Of a stretch of DNA of 64,000 nt, positions 49,736-61,700 are shown one piece after another. A model generated the notes under the pieces. It was not told the DNA's origin and ran no database searches. It was given only the letters and a program-made list of their open reading frames with translations. The position numbers and the translations under genes were made by a program. Position 1 is the first letter of the stretch. Each line of letters begins with the position of its first letter. This DNA comes from Gloeophyllum trabeum ATCC 11539 (lineage: Eukaryota; Basidiomycota; Agaricomycetes; Gloeophyllales; Gloeophyllaceae), in contig NW_006920424.1 of the NCBI RefSeq assembly GCF_000344685.1, positions 614,940 through 678,939 on the forward strand, given 5' to 3'.

Positions 49736-50318
49736 TCAAGCGACAGACTCGAACTTGAAGCTCTGACGGTCGTCAGCAGTGTCGAACGGGGCGAGCTTCA
49801 CGCCCTGCAAATATAAACCAGTTGAGCCGTACGCAGGGGAGAGTAGGCGAGTGCGCAATACTCACGTCCGACTCCAAGCTCCACGCGAGGTTAGCGGTGG
49901 CGATCCTGGAACACGCGGACGATCAGCGCTCGAGAACGGGTGGCCGGACCGGCAACGCCAAAGAAAGACAAAGACGGACCTGTAGATACCCGGGTTGAGC
50001 TCGGTGATCTGCCAGGCCTGCCTGTCGGAGGCAGCGGTGACGGCGTTCCCGCGCGCGGGGCGCGCGTACGCGCCGGGCTCCTTGTCGAACCCGCGGTTGG
50101 TGATGTAGAACGTCTGGTTGCCGAGATCGTTCACGATCCACTGCAGGACGCGAGGGTGAGTAGCGGGGGCACGTCAGCGTCGGCGCGCGCACCTTCTGGT
50201 TCGTGGCCCCGGTCCGCAGCGCGCCGCGCAGGACGTCGTCGAGCGTGTGCAGGGTGATATACTGGCCGCCGGGACCGGCATTCTTGATCATGTACTGTCC
50301 ACCTTCGATGCGGGGCAT
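49736..50318 (-). CDS. Small beta-trefoil (ricin-B-like) protein
   Basis: Four exons on the minus strand encode about 130 residues, starting MPRIEGGQYMIKNAG at 50318 and ending DDRQSFKFESVA at a TGA (49736). Three repeats are suggested, closing in NQKWIV, RQAWQITEL and RQSFKFESV, the Q-x-W/F pattern at the end of each beta-trefoil lobe. Intracellular fungal proteins of this size and fold are lectins or protease inhibitors (mycocypin-like or ricin-B-like). No signal peptide is present. Binding residues cannot be assigned from sequence. The gene is head to head with the Hsp70-like gene whose own C-terminus looks like the same fold. Confidence 0.6.
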
Positions 50319-51198
50319 GATGACTGTAGAGAACTTGGCTGTAGGGTTTTCAGGTCTGGGTGGCTTGTTGACAGAATGCAGGCTACGCTGGATGGCACTT
50401 TATATCCTGGGTACGCGGGCCCTCAGGCTGAAGGAGAATGTCACCCAGTCACTATTAGGAGGAAGTATTGTCTCGCGCATAATGCGGCGAGCAATCAGGG
50501 GTCCTGGCAGTCAGGAGATTAATGGAAGTGAGTGCCCGATAATCACCACCCTCGGCTGTCCAGTGGTATTCAATTGTGCCGCGACTTCTGCGCAAGCCGA
50601 GCACGGAGGACGTAGCATCAGCCAAGACGCTTTCCCAAGGTTCAGCATGCAGAGGTAGAGTGGGAAAGGGAAGGCGGCTTACAAGGTCGGGGGACAACGA
50701 GCTCCGTGCAAGAAAGAATAGCGCAAGGCGCCTGATTACACCAACGGCTGCGGATGACAGTGCCGCGGACTTGAACTACGTCGCTAGCATGGGTGTGGAC
50801 GTCGTTCTGCAGATTGATTTCTGTTGTTCTATCAAAGCGTATAGCGAGGGTTGACATGAAGCGCCCGAGCATCCAGGCTTTCCGGGCGCTGCCGAGGGCT
50901 GTGGGCCAATCACAAGGCATCGATCCTGCTAACACGAACTTTGTACGACCATGGCCGGGGAGACGTCGCGCGACGAGACCAGTGCATTCGCGTTCCCACA
51001 GAGGACCGGTGCCGTAGATTGAAGCTTAAACAGATTCATTGCTCTTCCACAGCAGCGCCTTGCTCCTTACGCAGGGACGGCGATTCTCGGAATCCCGTCT
51101 GAACTCCACCGCATACTGGAAACTTACATATCTACGCCCATTCGACTGGATGTCTCCCAAGTCAACGACTCTCAGATACACCACCCAGCACTTCCGCC
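50319..51198. other. Divergent intergenic region between beta-trefoil and Hsp70-like genes
   Basis: These 880 bases must hold both promoters. Open frames inside (50576-51017) overlap on both strands and have no domain, so I see no gene. Confidence 0.5.
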
Positions 51199-54073
51199 AT
51201 GACTCCATCCGCGACCGACGCGTCTAGCAAACTGATCATCGGTATAGACATCGGCACGCGCCTGTCGGTACGCCCGCCAGGCCTTCAGACTCCTCGTATT
51301 GTACTAATGTCCATATGCATCTCTCCAGGCCGTATCGTACCTTTTAACTCGCAACGGTACTCCTAGTGGCCCAATACAACACGTGAAGCGTTGGCCGGGG
51401 ATAACCGCGACCGCTCAAAATCAAGGCGGTACGACCGTGCCGTCGTTGATGTACTACGGCGAGGATAACCGCATCAAGTACGGATACGACGCAGAGGACG
51501 AGAAGCACGCTGCTGGGTACGACTCGCGGCGTCTTGTCCGTGAGTTCAAGAGAGCTGTCCACCGTCTCGGTACCAACAATGTCTCGGTGGCGGCTGGCTC
51601 GGCATTCGACCAGGCACTCCAAGAGTCCGATGCTGGGATCACCTTGAGAGATGTCTATACTGATTGGCTCAGGTTTCTGATGCAGCAGGCCAAACCCCAG
51701 ATTGAGCAGAGATATAGCCGATCTGCAGGACGGGAATGGGTGACTGTCTGGTCCGAGAGGATTGTGGTTCTTGTCATTCCGAATGGATGGGGGATCCCTG
51801 AGCAGGCGACCTTGAGAGGGGCACTGGTGGATGCATCTTTTATCAGTGTTGGTACCAATGCTAGGTTCGTTGTGGAGTCAGAGGTTGCCCTTTATTCCGC
51901 CAAGGGTTTGAAGCAGTTCAAGCCTAAGGTGAGTTTGATCTGTTATGCTCCTTATGCGCTAATACCATGTTGCTGCAGAAAGGTGAAGACTTCATGGTCT
52001 GTGATGTGGGAGCTGCTACAACAGATCTTGCCCTCTACACTGTCCTGAGTGAGAATCCTCTGCAAGTGCAAGAAGTGAAGGACCATCCATCCATCAGTGA
52101 GTTGGTCAGCCCCTACATGTCAGGCTAACACTCACTTGACCCAGGTATTGAAGCAGGTCTAGCCTTGGCTGAAGAGCAGACAGATGAAGGGAATTATGTT
52201 GCAGATGACAATGACCTGGGGTCTTTTGCTGATGACTCTGTCTCTCCTGATGACCCCTCCGAGGCCAAAGATGCAGCATTGAACAAGGCTCTGTGAGTCA
52301 CAGTTGACTCATCCCCTCATTCCATCCAGCTCATGTCTTGGCAGTGATGAACAGTTCTCTAAGATTGTTCAGGCAATCAAGGGTATGATTGGGCAACGGC
52401 AGCCAAAGGTTCTAAATCCCAATCATCATTTGGTCTTCCCAACTAACATCACCCCTTTCTTGTAGTATCTTATCTTAGGTGGTGGACTCCCCACATTTCA
52501 GAGTCAGACTGTGGCATCAGCTATATCTGAGCACTGTGGAATGAGTCCACTTCTACTGCATCATAATATGTATGTATATTTCTGGTTATCTGTGTCTGCA
52601 TGCCTGATGTAACACTGGCATAAAGTGCAAAGAATGCCAATGGTGCCATTGAGTGCTTTCTAAGCCATGTTGTTCAAGCCCGTGCTTCCCCTTTTGCTTA
52701 TGGCAATGATCGCCTTGTGGAATACAAAGTCAGTGAACCTGCACATCAAGGGCGGAAAATTATCAAAAGTCCATATGGGAACTATCTTAACTTTGGATGG
52801 AAGGAGGTGATACCATTCGTAAGTTGACACTTCTCAGTGAGGTAATGAGCCATACTTCTTACATTGTACAGGGGGCAATTCTGGATAACAATGGTGTGAA
52901 TGGTGTCACCTATTACAGACTGTTTAGGCAAATGCCAGATCTATCAGAAGTCAAAATATCAATCTATGGGCTAAATCAGAGGTCAGGAGATCATTTGTTC
53001 ATATATGACAAGTCAGGTAAGTCTATGTCTTTCCATTTCTGATCTATCTAATGCCATAATCAAAAGAGAAGAAGTTAATGCCAGGATTTGTCCATGTCTG
53101 CACTCTCAATGTGGATCTTTCTGACTTGCAAGATAAGCTGCAATCATTGAGAACTACAGGAGGTCAGAAGCTCTATAAGGTGGAATTCACAGTAAAGATG
53201 GCATTTCAGTCCTCTGCATTACATGCATGGGTGTCCTGGAATGGTCCTAAAGTATGTTATTATATAATTATTTCCTGAATATTGTTTGACCTACCATTCA
53301 TTTTTGAGGGAGAGGAAACCAGTCCACTAGTCAACATTGAAGAACCTGACAGCTGGGAAGATGATGCCAAGGGTCTTCTTCGGAAGGCACAATACAACTC
53401 TCCACCAAGCCTGCCTCATGGTACTACTACCGGGCTTCCATCTTCTCCACAAGGGCGTCTCCTCACAGCAGAATCTGATGGATCATATGTTCTGGCTGCA
53501 GTATCTACAGCAAAGGTTGCACAAATATCTCAGGGGCGAGACTCTTCAATATCACTCAATTATCGTAACTATACTTTCTACCAAAAGGTATGTGTACACT
53601 CTCACTATGAATGAGGTAGGACTATGTTTATTTACTTCTTTCAGTGGATTATTTCTTCCCAGGGAGAACCTCCAAACACTGTAACCACTATACGCTGCTC
53701 AGATGATAATCCATCAAGACAAGGATGGTTTGTTGCACACCCCAAGAATCCTCGTGAATCTCGGATTTTTATTGAGCAGGGTACTACATTGAATTATTGG
53801 AGGCTATATGAAGTGGAACCAGACATATTTGTGTGAGTGGTACTTCTGCATCTGAATACATCATATCTATTCCCTAACAAGGTATGTCTCTTATAGTATT
53901 GCTTCTGTTGTTGGATCCTATGTGTGGACAGCACATGAAGACAATTATGTAAGTAGGAAATCCCTTTATATCATGCCCAATTCCTTATTCACTGTCCATC
54001 ATAGATCAAATTAGAAAGTCGTCATGTGGATGGTGGATCTGAATCACAGAGATGGAGACTGCATAAGCCATAA
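51199..54073 (+). CDS. Hsp70-like ATPase (HSPA12-type) with C-terminal beta-trefoil-like domain
   Basis: The gene starts MTPSATDASSKLIIGIDIGT (context CCGCCATGA). The phosphate-1 motif IIGIDIGTRLSAVSY, phosphate-2 motif MVCDVGAATTDLALY and adenosine motif YLILGGGLPTFQSQ show an actin-like ATPase of the HSPA12-type family that is expanded in agaricomycetes. After the ATPase comes a linker (NIEEPDSWEDDAKGLL) and then about 180 residues. These contain three lobe-ending motifs, YQKWIIS, NYWRLYEV and SQRWRLHK, the spacing and pattern of a beta-trefoil; the stop (TAA, 54071) follows at once. The join K|WIISSQ at about 53645 and the join at about 53313 are in frame. The part after about 51950 is clearly richer in A/T than the neighbouring genes. 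The fusion reading is an inference from continuous frame and exon joins. Homologues with a short C-terminus after the ATPase are the usual form, as far as I know. Confidence 0.65.
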
Positions 54074-54340
54074 TTTAGACTTCACATGAGGGATTGTGTT
54101 TTTGGCATGCAAACTCTTCTTATGCCGTTCCCAGACATTCTATGCAATGACAGTACAATAACTGCACTTACAGACTATGCGAAATTTTCTCCTGCATGCA
54201 AACTCTGTTTCATTGGTTATGGTTTTATGTGGTTTTATGCATGGTACCTAGTCAGTGTCATATTCAAGTCTCCTGACATTGAATGATTTATAAGTATGTG
54301 TCATGATAGTATTACTTGTTGTCCAGATATGTGCCAGTCC
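54074..54340. other. AT-rich spacer between Hsp70-like gene and KDZ fragment
   Basis: This holds the 3' untranslated part of the Hsp70-like gene. No separate gene is seen. Confidence 0.5.
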
Positions 54341-54832
54341 TCAAACACTGCTAGCATGAGCATAAGATGAGCTGGCCTTATCCCAGTTTTCAGGTAAATT
54401 TCGATTTGGGTGGGGACACGCAGGGCATTTGACCATAAGTTCCCCTTCTGAAGTCCCATCTGGTCCTCTGGGATCATGGCCATGTCTGGCATGCTTCAGC
54501 ATGTGCAGATGGTACCAAAGGCGCACTGAATGCTGAAAATCTTTGTAGACACACTAATCAACAACTGTTAGCATTGATGGTGTGGTTTGGATCAGATGAT
54601 AAAGACTTACAGGGGATGAAAGGAGGCCCGAGTCATCTGTGACTTGCAAGAGAGTCTGATAGAAGCCGAAGGCATTGACCTTACTCTGGAAGCTTAGTTC
54701 ATGGAAAAAGTCGAGAAGGACAAAGGTGAAAGCTGTCTTCGGCTTTTTGAATGTTGATGGAAACCACCCGGCGCACTGATAAGCCTCAGGATCATCTGAC
54801 CCCTGAAAACGCGGACTCAGCACATCGTACAA
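54341..54832 (-). pseudogene. KDZ-family transposase fragment
   Basis: Two exons are readable on the minus strand. The first contains CAGWFPSTFKKPKTAFTFVL and LDFFHELSFQSKVNAFGFYQ, the second YHLHMLKHARHGHDPRGPDG, then GELMVKCPACPHPNRNLPEN. CPACPHPxxNLP is a signature of Kyakuja-Dileera-Zisupton transposases, which abound in agaricomycetes. In full-length members the catalytic core follows this signature; here a stop comes 14 residues later (SSYAHASSV). The CxC N-terminal part is not found upstream (54833-55758). It is therefore a truncated remnant. Confidence 0.75.
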
Positions 54833-55758
54833 GCCCCCCGGAGCTTATTTGACACAGCACTCACACACCTCTAGGCTTTTATGGGCTCTAAAGAATTGCT
54901 CTATTTAGCTCCGGACTTCCTAGCATCCTTGAGGCGTACACGGACCCATTCTGTGATTTATCTCCACAAACAGGAGCTCCAGAGCGACTTAACCAATGCG
55001 ACTTCCAGATGAATTAGCTCCGGGGCCTGCGAACACTTCTATCGAGGGGTATCGTCCTCATGCCCAACCTCCAGCACTCACTCCCCCTCGTTTCCATCAA
55101 AATACCGAAGGTGCGGACGTATACGAGTCACCATGAGGTCAGCATCAGTCAGCGAGCGGCCGGAGGTAATTAGCACGTGACCAGCGCATCGCGCGGAGTG
55201 ATGGGACCGCTTAGGTCAGGTGGCAGAGTGTCGAGGCGACCTCTAGGGGCTGGGACGAGCAAGTGGGAGTGCAAGGGAGTCATATGGTGCATGGTATAAC
55301 GGCAGCAAGTGCTGAGCAATCCTGTGGGTAGCGGCATTTATTTGTTATTTATCTCCGTATGGTCGCAGAGCCATTCCTGTAGTATAAATTGTACAAAGTA
55401 GCATACAGAAAAACAAGTCCTGCACTTCACCATCTCACAGAATTAGCATTACAATGTCAGCGACCCTCGAAGTTCAAAAGCGTCAAACTTAGCGAATTAT
55501 AACAGATCCCAGCTTTGCCAATAGGCCTGACTCGACGAGTGATTTATCTCCGCCATCGATTTAATTATCTCCGGTGAGTCCTACATAGTGAAATAAAATT
55601 AACCAAGGCTCTCTAGCAATTTCTACCACCGCGAGCACGATCCTATGACAGGTGTCGTTGCTTGCGACTTTGATTGCGATTTTTCTTTTTTGGACAAGCA
55701 TAGGCTCCCCGGCAGCTGACAATAGGTGCAGCCCCGGTTCGCCGCTATAGCAGGTGGT
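54833..55758. other. AT-rich intergenic region between mobile-element remnants
   Basis: No gene is seen. Short motifs of the form TTA(T/G)CTCC recur (54906, 54958, 55014, 55349, 55544, 55565). At the right edge lies a small hairpin (CCCCAGC-TTGC-GCTGGGG, about 55798-55815, inside the retrotransposon 3' part), which could be related to its 3' end. Confidence 0.4.
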
Positions 55759-58679
55759 TCAGAACCACCCGGTCCGGGATAAAATGCCTTTATGCACCCC
55801 CAGCTTGCGCTGGGGAGTGTGGGACTCGAGAGTACGCCTGGATTCTCCGTTGGATAGGAGGCGTGGCGTTCTAATACCCACTAAAAACCCGTTGTGCCCG
55901 ACCCGGTCGGGCGGGAGGGAGTCTTCGTCAGCTATCGTCCCTCCCCATGTGCGTAGTATGAGTCGTATAGCCTTTGAGGATCTATGCAGCTTGGTTGCAA
56001 TGATTCGGTCTATGCTAAGCTGTCGGTTTAGGGCCGTCGTCCAGCGGCGGACAATGTTGGACGGGGAGTGTGTGTGCCCCCTTATAACCCTTTCACACCT
56101 TAGGGTCCATATCAGGTGCTTTGATTCCGATACTAATATTTGGAGGAGGCGGGAGGCCCCAGGGAGGAGTTGTCGTGCTTCGCACGGGGCTGGGTTGGGC
56201 CCCCGTTCCTGGCGCAGCCTTTCAAGTTGCTTGTAAACTTTGAGGGTACCTGGGGCGATGATGGCTCCATAGTCGAGGGACGGCCATGGGCCATTCTTGG
56301 CCGGCCATAAGTCTTGGGCTAAGAGCCAGACTATCTTACGGGCAGGTGTGTTGCACTCTGTCAGGATATGGTCCATGTTGTCGGGGACATCCCGGCATAC
56401 TGTGCAGGGTGCGTGGTCTGAGTAGCCAGGGATTTGCTCCCAGTGGTCCCCAATACGGTACGCGCCGTGGTATATCTTGTAGGTGAACTGTCGTACTAAC
56501 GGTTGTATGCTCTTGCTGCGGCAGGCAAGCCACAGTTGTGCTTCCGTCTCGTCAGTGCCTAGTGCAGCTTGTAGAGCGTCCAGGGCTCGGGAGATATTCT
56601 GGGCTGTCTTGGTACGTGGCTCTGTGTCCTGGGTTCTTCTCTCGCGGATGGCTCGGTAGGCCAGGGTCTGGGTGAGGCATGACAGTTTCATGCCTTTGGG
56701 GTTGAAAGCCGGGGGTACGTTGAGGTCGAGCTCATCAGGTTCGGTTTTTGTTGCTCCTTGTTTTGCTAGGTCATGTGCGGCTGCCCCGCTGGGTGTTCGG
56801 TTGTGACCCCCCACCCAAGAGAAGGACGTGGCAGCAGACCGAAGTCGAAGTTGGTAGGCTGCCGCCTGGAACAGGCTACGGTTTGAGACCCCAACCCAGC
56901 CACTGTCTTCCCAGTGGTTTAGGTTCTTGGTGAGCCCATTTATCACGTGGAGTGAGTCTGTGGCAAACGTGACAGGTGTGAAGGGTGGTATCACCTGGAG
57001 TGCGGCTACAATGGCTGCTATCTCCCCTGCCTGGGTGGACTGGGCTGGTCCTCCGAGGCGTATGGAGCGGTTGTAGGGGCTTTCGGGGCTGATGAATACA
57101 CCGCTGCCTGTTTTTGCATTTGCTTTGCCCCTGTGGATGCAGTGGCCATTGGTATGGACCGTCAGGTGTTCATGTTCTAGATGGACGCCAGCTGCTGGTC
57201 GTTCGAGGCGGTAGGCTGGGTAGTAGGATACCTTCCTGAGATCCAAGAACACCCGGAAACAGTCAGCAAGGGAGTCCCTTGATGTTACTGAGGGGTCAAA
57301 CAGGATCCCGCTATGTGAGGTGTGGGCTTGTCTGTTCTTCTCGATTCGCCGGTGCATTAGCGTGAGGTCATCCGGTGGTGGGCAGTTGAATGGATTCATC
57401 TTGTCACACAGGTTCTGGAGGATATCCCTCGCAATCTGGGCACATTTATGGGGGTTCATGCATCCATCCCGCCTGTCTGCATGGCATGCTTTGCAGCTGC
57501 AGTTTGACCGCGGCTGATGTGGTCTGTCGGCAGTTGGCCCCCCCAGGCGGTTCGACGCTCACGTCAGGTGCCCTATGGTATGGGCGGCGTGGTTATGTAG
57601 TAGGCAAGAGAATTTGGTGGAGACGTATGTCCGGGGTGGGGTACCAAGCAGGTAGTATGCTGGGAGCTGGGCTTTCAGTGTGGATGAGAGCTTCGCGGGA
57701 GCGAACGCTACCCCATACGTTCTGGCTGTTTTCAACATGGTCAGGACATCTGTTGGTAGGGTAGCTGCTCGCTTCCCCTTGCCCGGTACGTCCCATTTTT
57801 GCAGGAATGTGTTGAAGAGGGCCTCAGTGGCTATCCCTTCGGGGGCCAGGATGTTCAGCAGTGCATCTACTACAAAGGCCCAGGCTGGTCTGGAGGCGTT
57901 CATAACCAAGTCAGTTCTATGGCATCGTTCCGTGCTTTGAGGTCCAAGAGGTCCAGTCCCCCATTCTCTTTTGGCATGTACAGCTGCGATAGGGCGACAG
58001 GGGGGTTGGTGGCGGCATCTTCCCATATGAATATTCTAATGAGTTTTTCCAGGGCAGTCACTATGTTTGGTGGCATTCCCTGCACCTTCGCCAGGTATTG
58101 GGTCATACCGCCTACAGTCTGCTGTACCATGTATGTTTTGCTGAATAGGGTAGGGTGACCCCGTGCTAAGTAAGTCAGATGTTGTGCAATTTTATCTATT
58201 ATTGCTTCCCAGGGTGTTGCATCATTGGTGTTGTTGCCGATCCAAGCCCCCAGGGATCTTATGGCTTCCCCATCCTTGACTATGTGTATGGATGTTGGTA
58301 GGGGGTCATCGTCCTGGTGCAGGCGGCGTGTGGCAAGGACAGTGAGCCGGTGCATTTTGGAGCCTATGGGTATAATCTCCGTTTTTTCAGTGTTGAATTT
58401 TGCTCCAGAGGCCGTGCACCACATGGAGAGGGACTCAGTTAGATTGTGTAGCCTTGCCGTTTTTGGCAGGTACACAGTAGTATCGTCAGCAAAGAGGGTT
58501 AGTTTGATTTCGTCTATTAATCCAGGGATCTTAAATCCATGTATCCTTTCAGAGGAACGTATGAGACACGCAAGAGCCTCAATTGCAAGGTCAAAGAGCA
58601 GGCATGAGAGTGGGTCGCCCTGCTGTACCCCTCTGGTGACTTGGAAACGTGAGCTGAATGTTCCATTTATCATTACCAC
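55759..58679 (-). mobile_element. Degenerate non-LTR retrotransposon (RT + RNase H), 5' truncated
   Basis: The minus strand encodes the palm part of a reverse transcriptase: VTRGVQQGDPLSCLLFDLAI, the catalytic LFADDTTVYL, and FNTEKTEIIPIGS. The thumb-like region with MPKENGGLDLLDLKARNDAI follows. The frame shifts near 57900 and continues SRPAWAFVVDALLNILAPEG, meets a TGA at about 57558, and goes on to a zinc-knuckle-like NCSCKACHADRRDGC. An RNase H domain follows (TVHTNGHCIHRGKANAKTGS, VTFATDSLHVINGL, SWVGGHNRTPSG). The first RNase H aspartate of the usual TDGS is replaced (TNGH). The palm's upstream half is missing beyond 58679. The layout fits fungal Tad1/R1-like LINEs. It cannot be autonomous. 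Confidence 0.8.
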
Positions 58680-58686
58680 AAGCGTC

Positions 58687-58709
58687 GCCGCGGCGCTTCG
58701 CGACGCGGC
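58687..58709 (-). other. Hairpin, candidate 3' end of the Helitron
   Basis: On the minus strand this 23-base sequence forms a hairpin of six plus three base pairs with one mismatch and a GAA loop (stem GCCGCG...CGCGGC). It lies about 50 bases downstream of the Rep-helicase stop and directly at the border with the retrotransposon. Helitrons carry such a hairpin about 10 bases before the 3' end. A canonical CTRR end is not visible; the nearest candidate is CTTG. Confidence 0.4.
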
Positions 58710-58760
58710 TACTGAGGAACTATATCTGCAGTAGTTCTAAATTATTTATACGAGACAATA

Positions 58761-61700
58761 CTATAGTAAGAGTTCTCGATATGTTACATTGATCGTCGTG
58801 GTCTCACCGGGTCTGAGTCTGGCCATACCATCATTGCGAGTGCGAATGCGTGTTAAGGACGTGTACAGTTGGCCATGTGAAAAGACGGGGCGTGTGAGGT
58901 CGATACCGACTTTGTCCAGGGTGAGCCCTTGGCAGCTGTTGAAAGTAGTTGCATATGCGGGAGCGAGGGGGAATTGTCGTCGAAGAAGGGTATGGCCAGA
59001 AGGTAGTTGATGTGAGAAGGAGATGCGAGGAATAAGTATGTCTTCTACTTGAATTTCGTTGCCTTGGACATCTTGTTGCAACAGTCGAACCGTCACCAGG
59101 CGAAGTCCCAGGTCAACTACCACTACTCGAACATTCTTCACTAAACCCCTGTCCAGAGACAGGTTGCGCATCAGACGGAAAACACCGTTAATTTTGATAT
59201 CGAGTGTATGAGGGGGTAAGCCGGGAGGGCATTGACGCACAACATAGTCTAACAGGCTATCCGGCGTGACTGTCGTTTCGGCTTCTTCTACTTCTTGTAT
59301 AGAGTCGGCTGCAAGGTACGTTCGGTGAGGTCCAACAATGCGGTCAAGCATTACGCTGTTGTAGGCGTCGACCTGGCGGTTCGTGGGGGCGAGGATGGAA
59401 CGTCGGAGACATGCAGCAGGATCAGCCAAGACTGCTGGCGGGTAGACGAAGTCTATCAGCTCATCCATAGATGTCGTAGTCGGGATCATGGATATTAGCA
59501 CTTCAGGGCCTGCACCTTCCCCGATACCATCGAGGAAGTGTGAAAACTCGGGGTCTGCGGCATTGCGAACAGGCTGCGTGAGATGGAATACATTGAAATA
59601 CGGCCAGAGAGGTGACAACCGAATAGAGGCGTCAACAACCTGCTGCCTGGTGCCGCGCCGTATGACTGGGCAGGTCTGACGAAAGTCTCCGAGAAGGATG
59701 AAGACTTTCCCACCAAACGGCGTGGCAGAGTTTGTTGCCCGTCGCATGGTCTCATCGACGCAAGCTGCTACGGCATGATTTGCCATCGGCGCTTCATCCC
59801 AAGTGTAGACGGGCGTGTGACGAATTAACTCCCCGCGGGGACTGTGAAACTCGACTGGAGACTGTAACATTTCACTATTCTCGTTCACAGGAATCTGAGA
59901 GACAATGCGTGTTAGATATTGAAGGAGAGTTGAGGTGACAAAGTTGCAATACCTTGAATGCTGAGTGAGTTGTCCTGCCGCCCGGATACAGCTGAGCGGC
60001 GAACGCGGACGTTGCAGTCGGGATCACGATCTGACCTGATCCACGAAGCCAGTCACATATTGCATTCACGAGATATGTCTTACCGCAGCCAGCCTTACCA
60101 TCGACGAACGCATAGAAAGGCTCGTTGCGGATGATGGCATCATGGATGGTGGTGAAGACGGCCATCTGACCTGGGTTGAAGTGGCTGATAGCGTTCTGAG
60201 CGCGTTCCAGGAGTATGTCAGGGTTGGCGCCCCAGCGTTGGAGCTCGTGTAGCACCTCTCGAGATCGGACTTCTGGTTGGGGTAAGCCATAGTCTATGAG
60301 TTGCTTCCCGTACTCTTCGAGATAGTGACCTATCTCTTGTAGAGTCAGTTCCTCGGCCAGCGGAGCATTGTATTCGGTCTGCAGAAAGTAGTCGAAGCGA
60401 AGGTCGGGTGCAAATGTATGCCAGATCTGGAGGGCGGACGGACAGCAGTCGTTGATAAGCAAATGGACAAAGAGCACACGAAGCTGTCTGGGAGAGTATC
60501 GGGCATTGACAGCTTCACAAAGGGCGTAGACTGCTTCATTGTCATCTGAGAAGATTCCCGCAGCTATGGCAGCTTCTTGATATGTGTTATAAATAGGACC
60601 AAATTCAGACGTCCGGAGGTCATCGAATGACCTTGCAGGGCGATGGGCCAGAAGCGTGCGCAGATAGAAGAGTTCCCCCTTCGATGGCTTCACCGGTATG
60701 ATACGGCTGATATGGGCGTTGACGTCCTGGCGCTGGATTACCAACATCTGCTTTTGTCCGGGCGGAGGTCGCTCTTCGGTAAAAACATGAGGTTGGCCAA
60801 GACGCGCGACATTGAATTGTTCGAGATAGAAGAGCCTATAATACTCTGTGTAGGTTAAGTCGTCGAATCTGGAGACGACCCCCTGCTTCTCAAAAATACC
60901 GGCCGGTCGGAGGAAATATCGATCGAGAAGGGATAATGTGCTGTGATTCCCGTCACGCCGGTGATATTGGTGGCGATGTCGACTGCCTGATAGGTGCACT
61001 GGCAACGGCGTGACAGCGGGATCCTTGGACGTTATATGGAAGCCGAGGATTCGCCAGCAGGCTTCACCTGCGGAGAGATACCGACCCTTCCAGTAGTCTT
61101 CAATCTCATCTATGGGCTCGGGTTGATCAGCATCGAAAACCCGGAAGCGGGTCCGATCTGGTCCTGCGGAATTCATATATTAGTGATGAGTAACATATTG
61201 TAGGGGAGAGGGGGATAAGATACCTTTGTGGATGTATTTAAAGATATACTGAAAGATCTGGGAGGTATTTGCTACCTCAAAATTGATGTGGCAATGGAAC
61301 TTGATCAATAAAGGAAGACAGTGCAGCACCACCCATTCATCCCCTGGCTTTCGCCTGCGGTAATGCACCCGTCCTTCAGCGTCGACGGTTGTCTGGGATT
61401 GAAGCGGGTGCGGATAGTTGAATCGGCATTTTCGAGTTGCTCTGGGGTCGCAGTATGGTGGTAATCGCTCTGGCGTATTGGGGTGGTTGTGAAGCATGAA
61501 CTCGCGTACGACTGCCGCATGTTCCGGGTTATTGGGAACTTCCGCCGACACAACATTATCGATGTCTTCAGGGTTGATACATTCATTTGTGTACTTGATC
61601 AGGATGTGCGCATGCGGCAAACCGCACTTTTGAAATTCCACAGAGTAGATCATGTACGTGCGGCTTCCGGCGTTGGGGAACATGGACTTCAGCGCATGAA

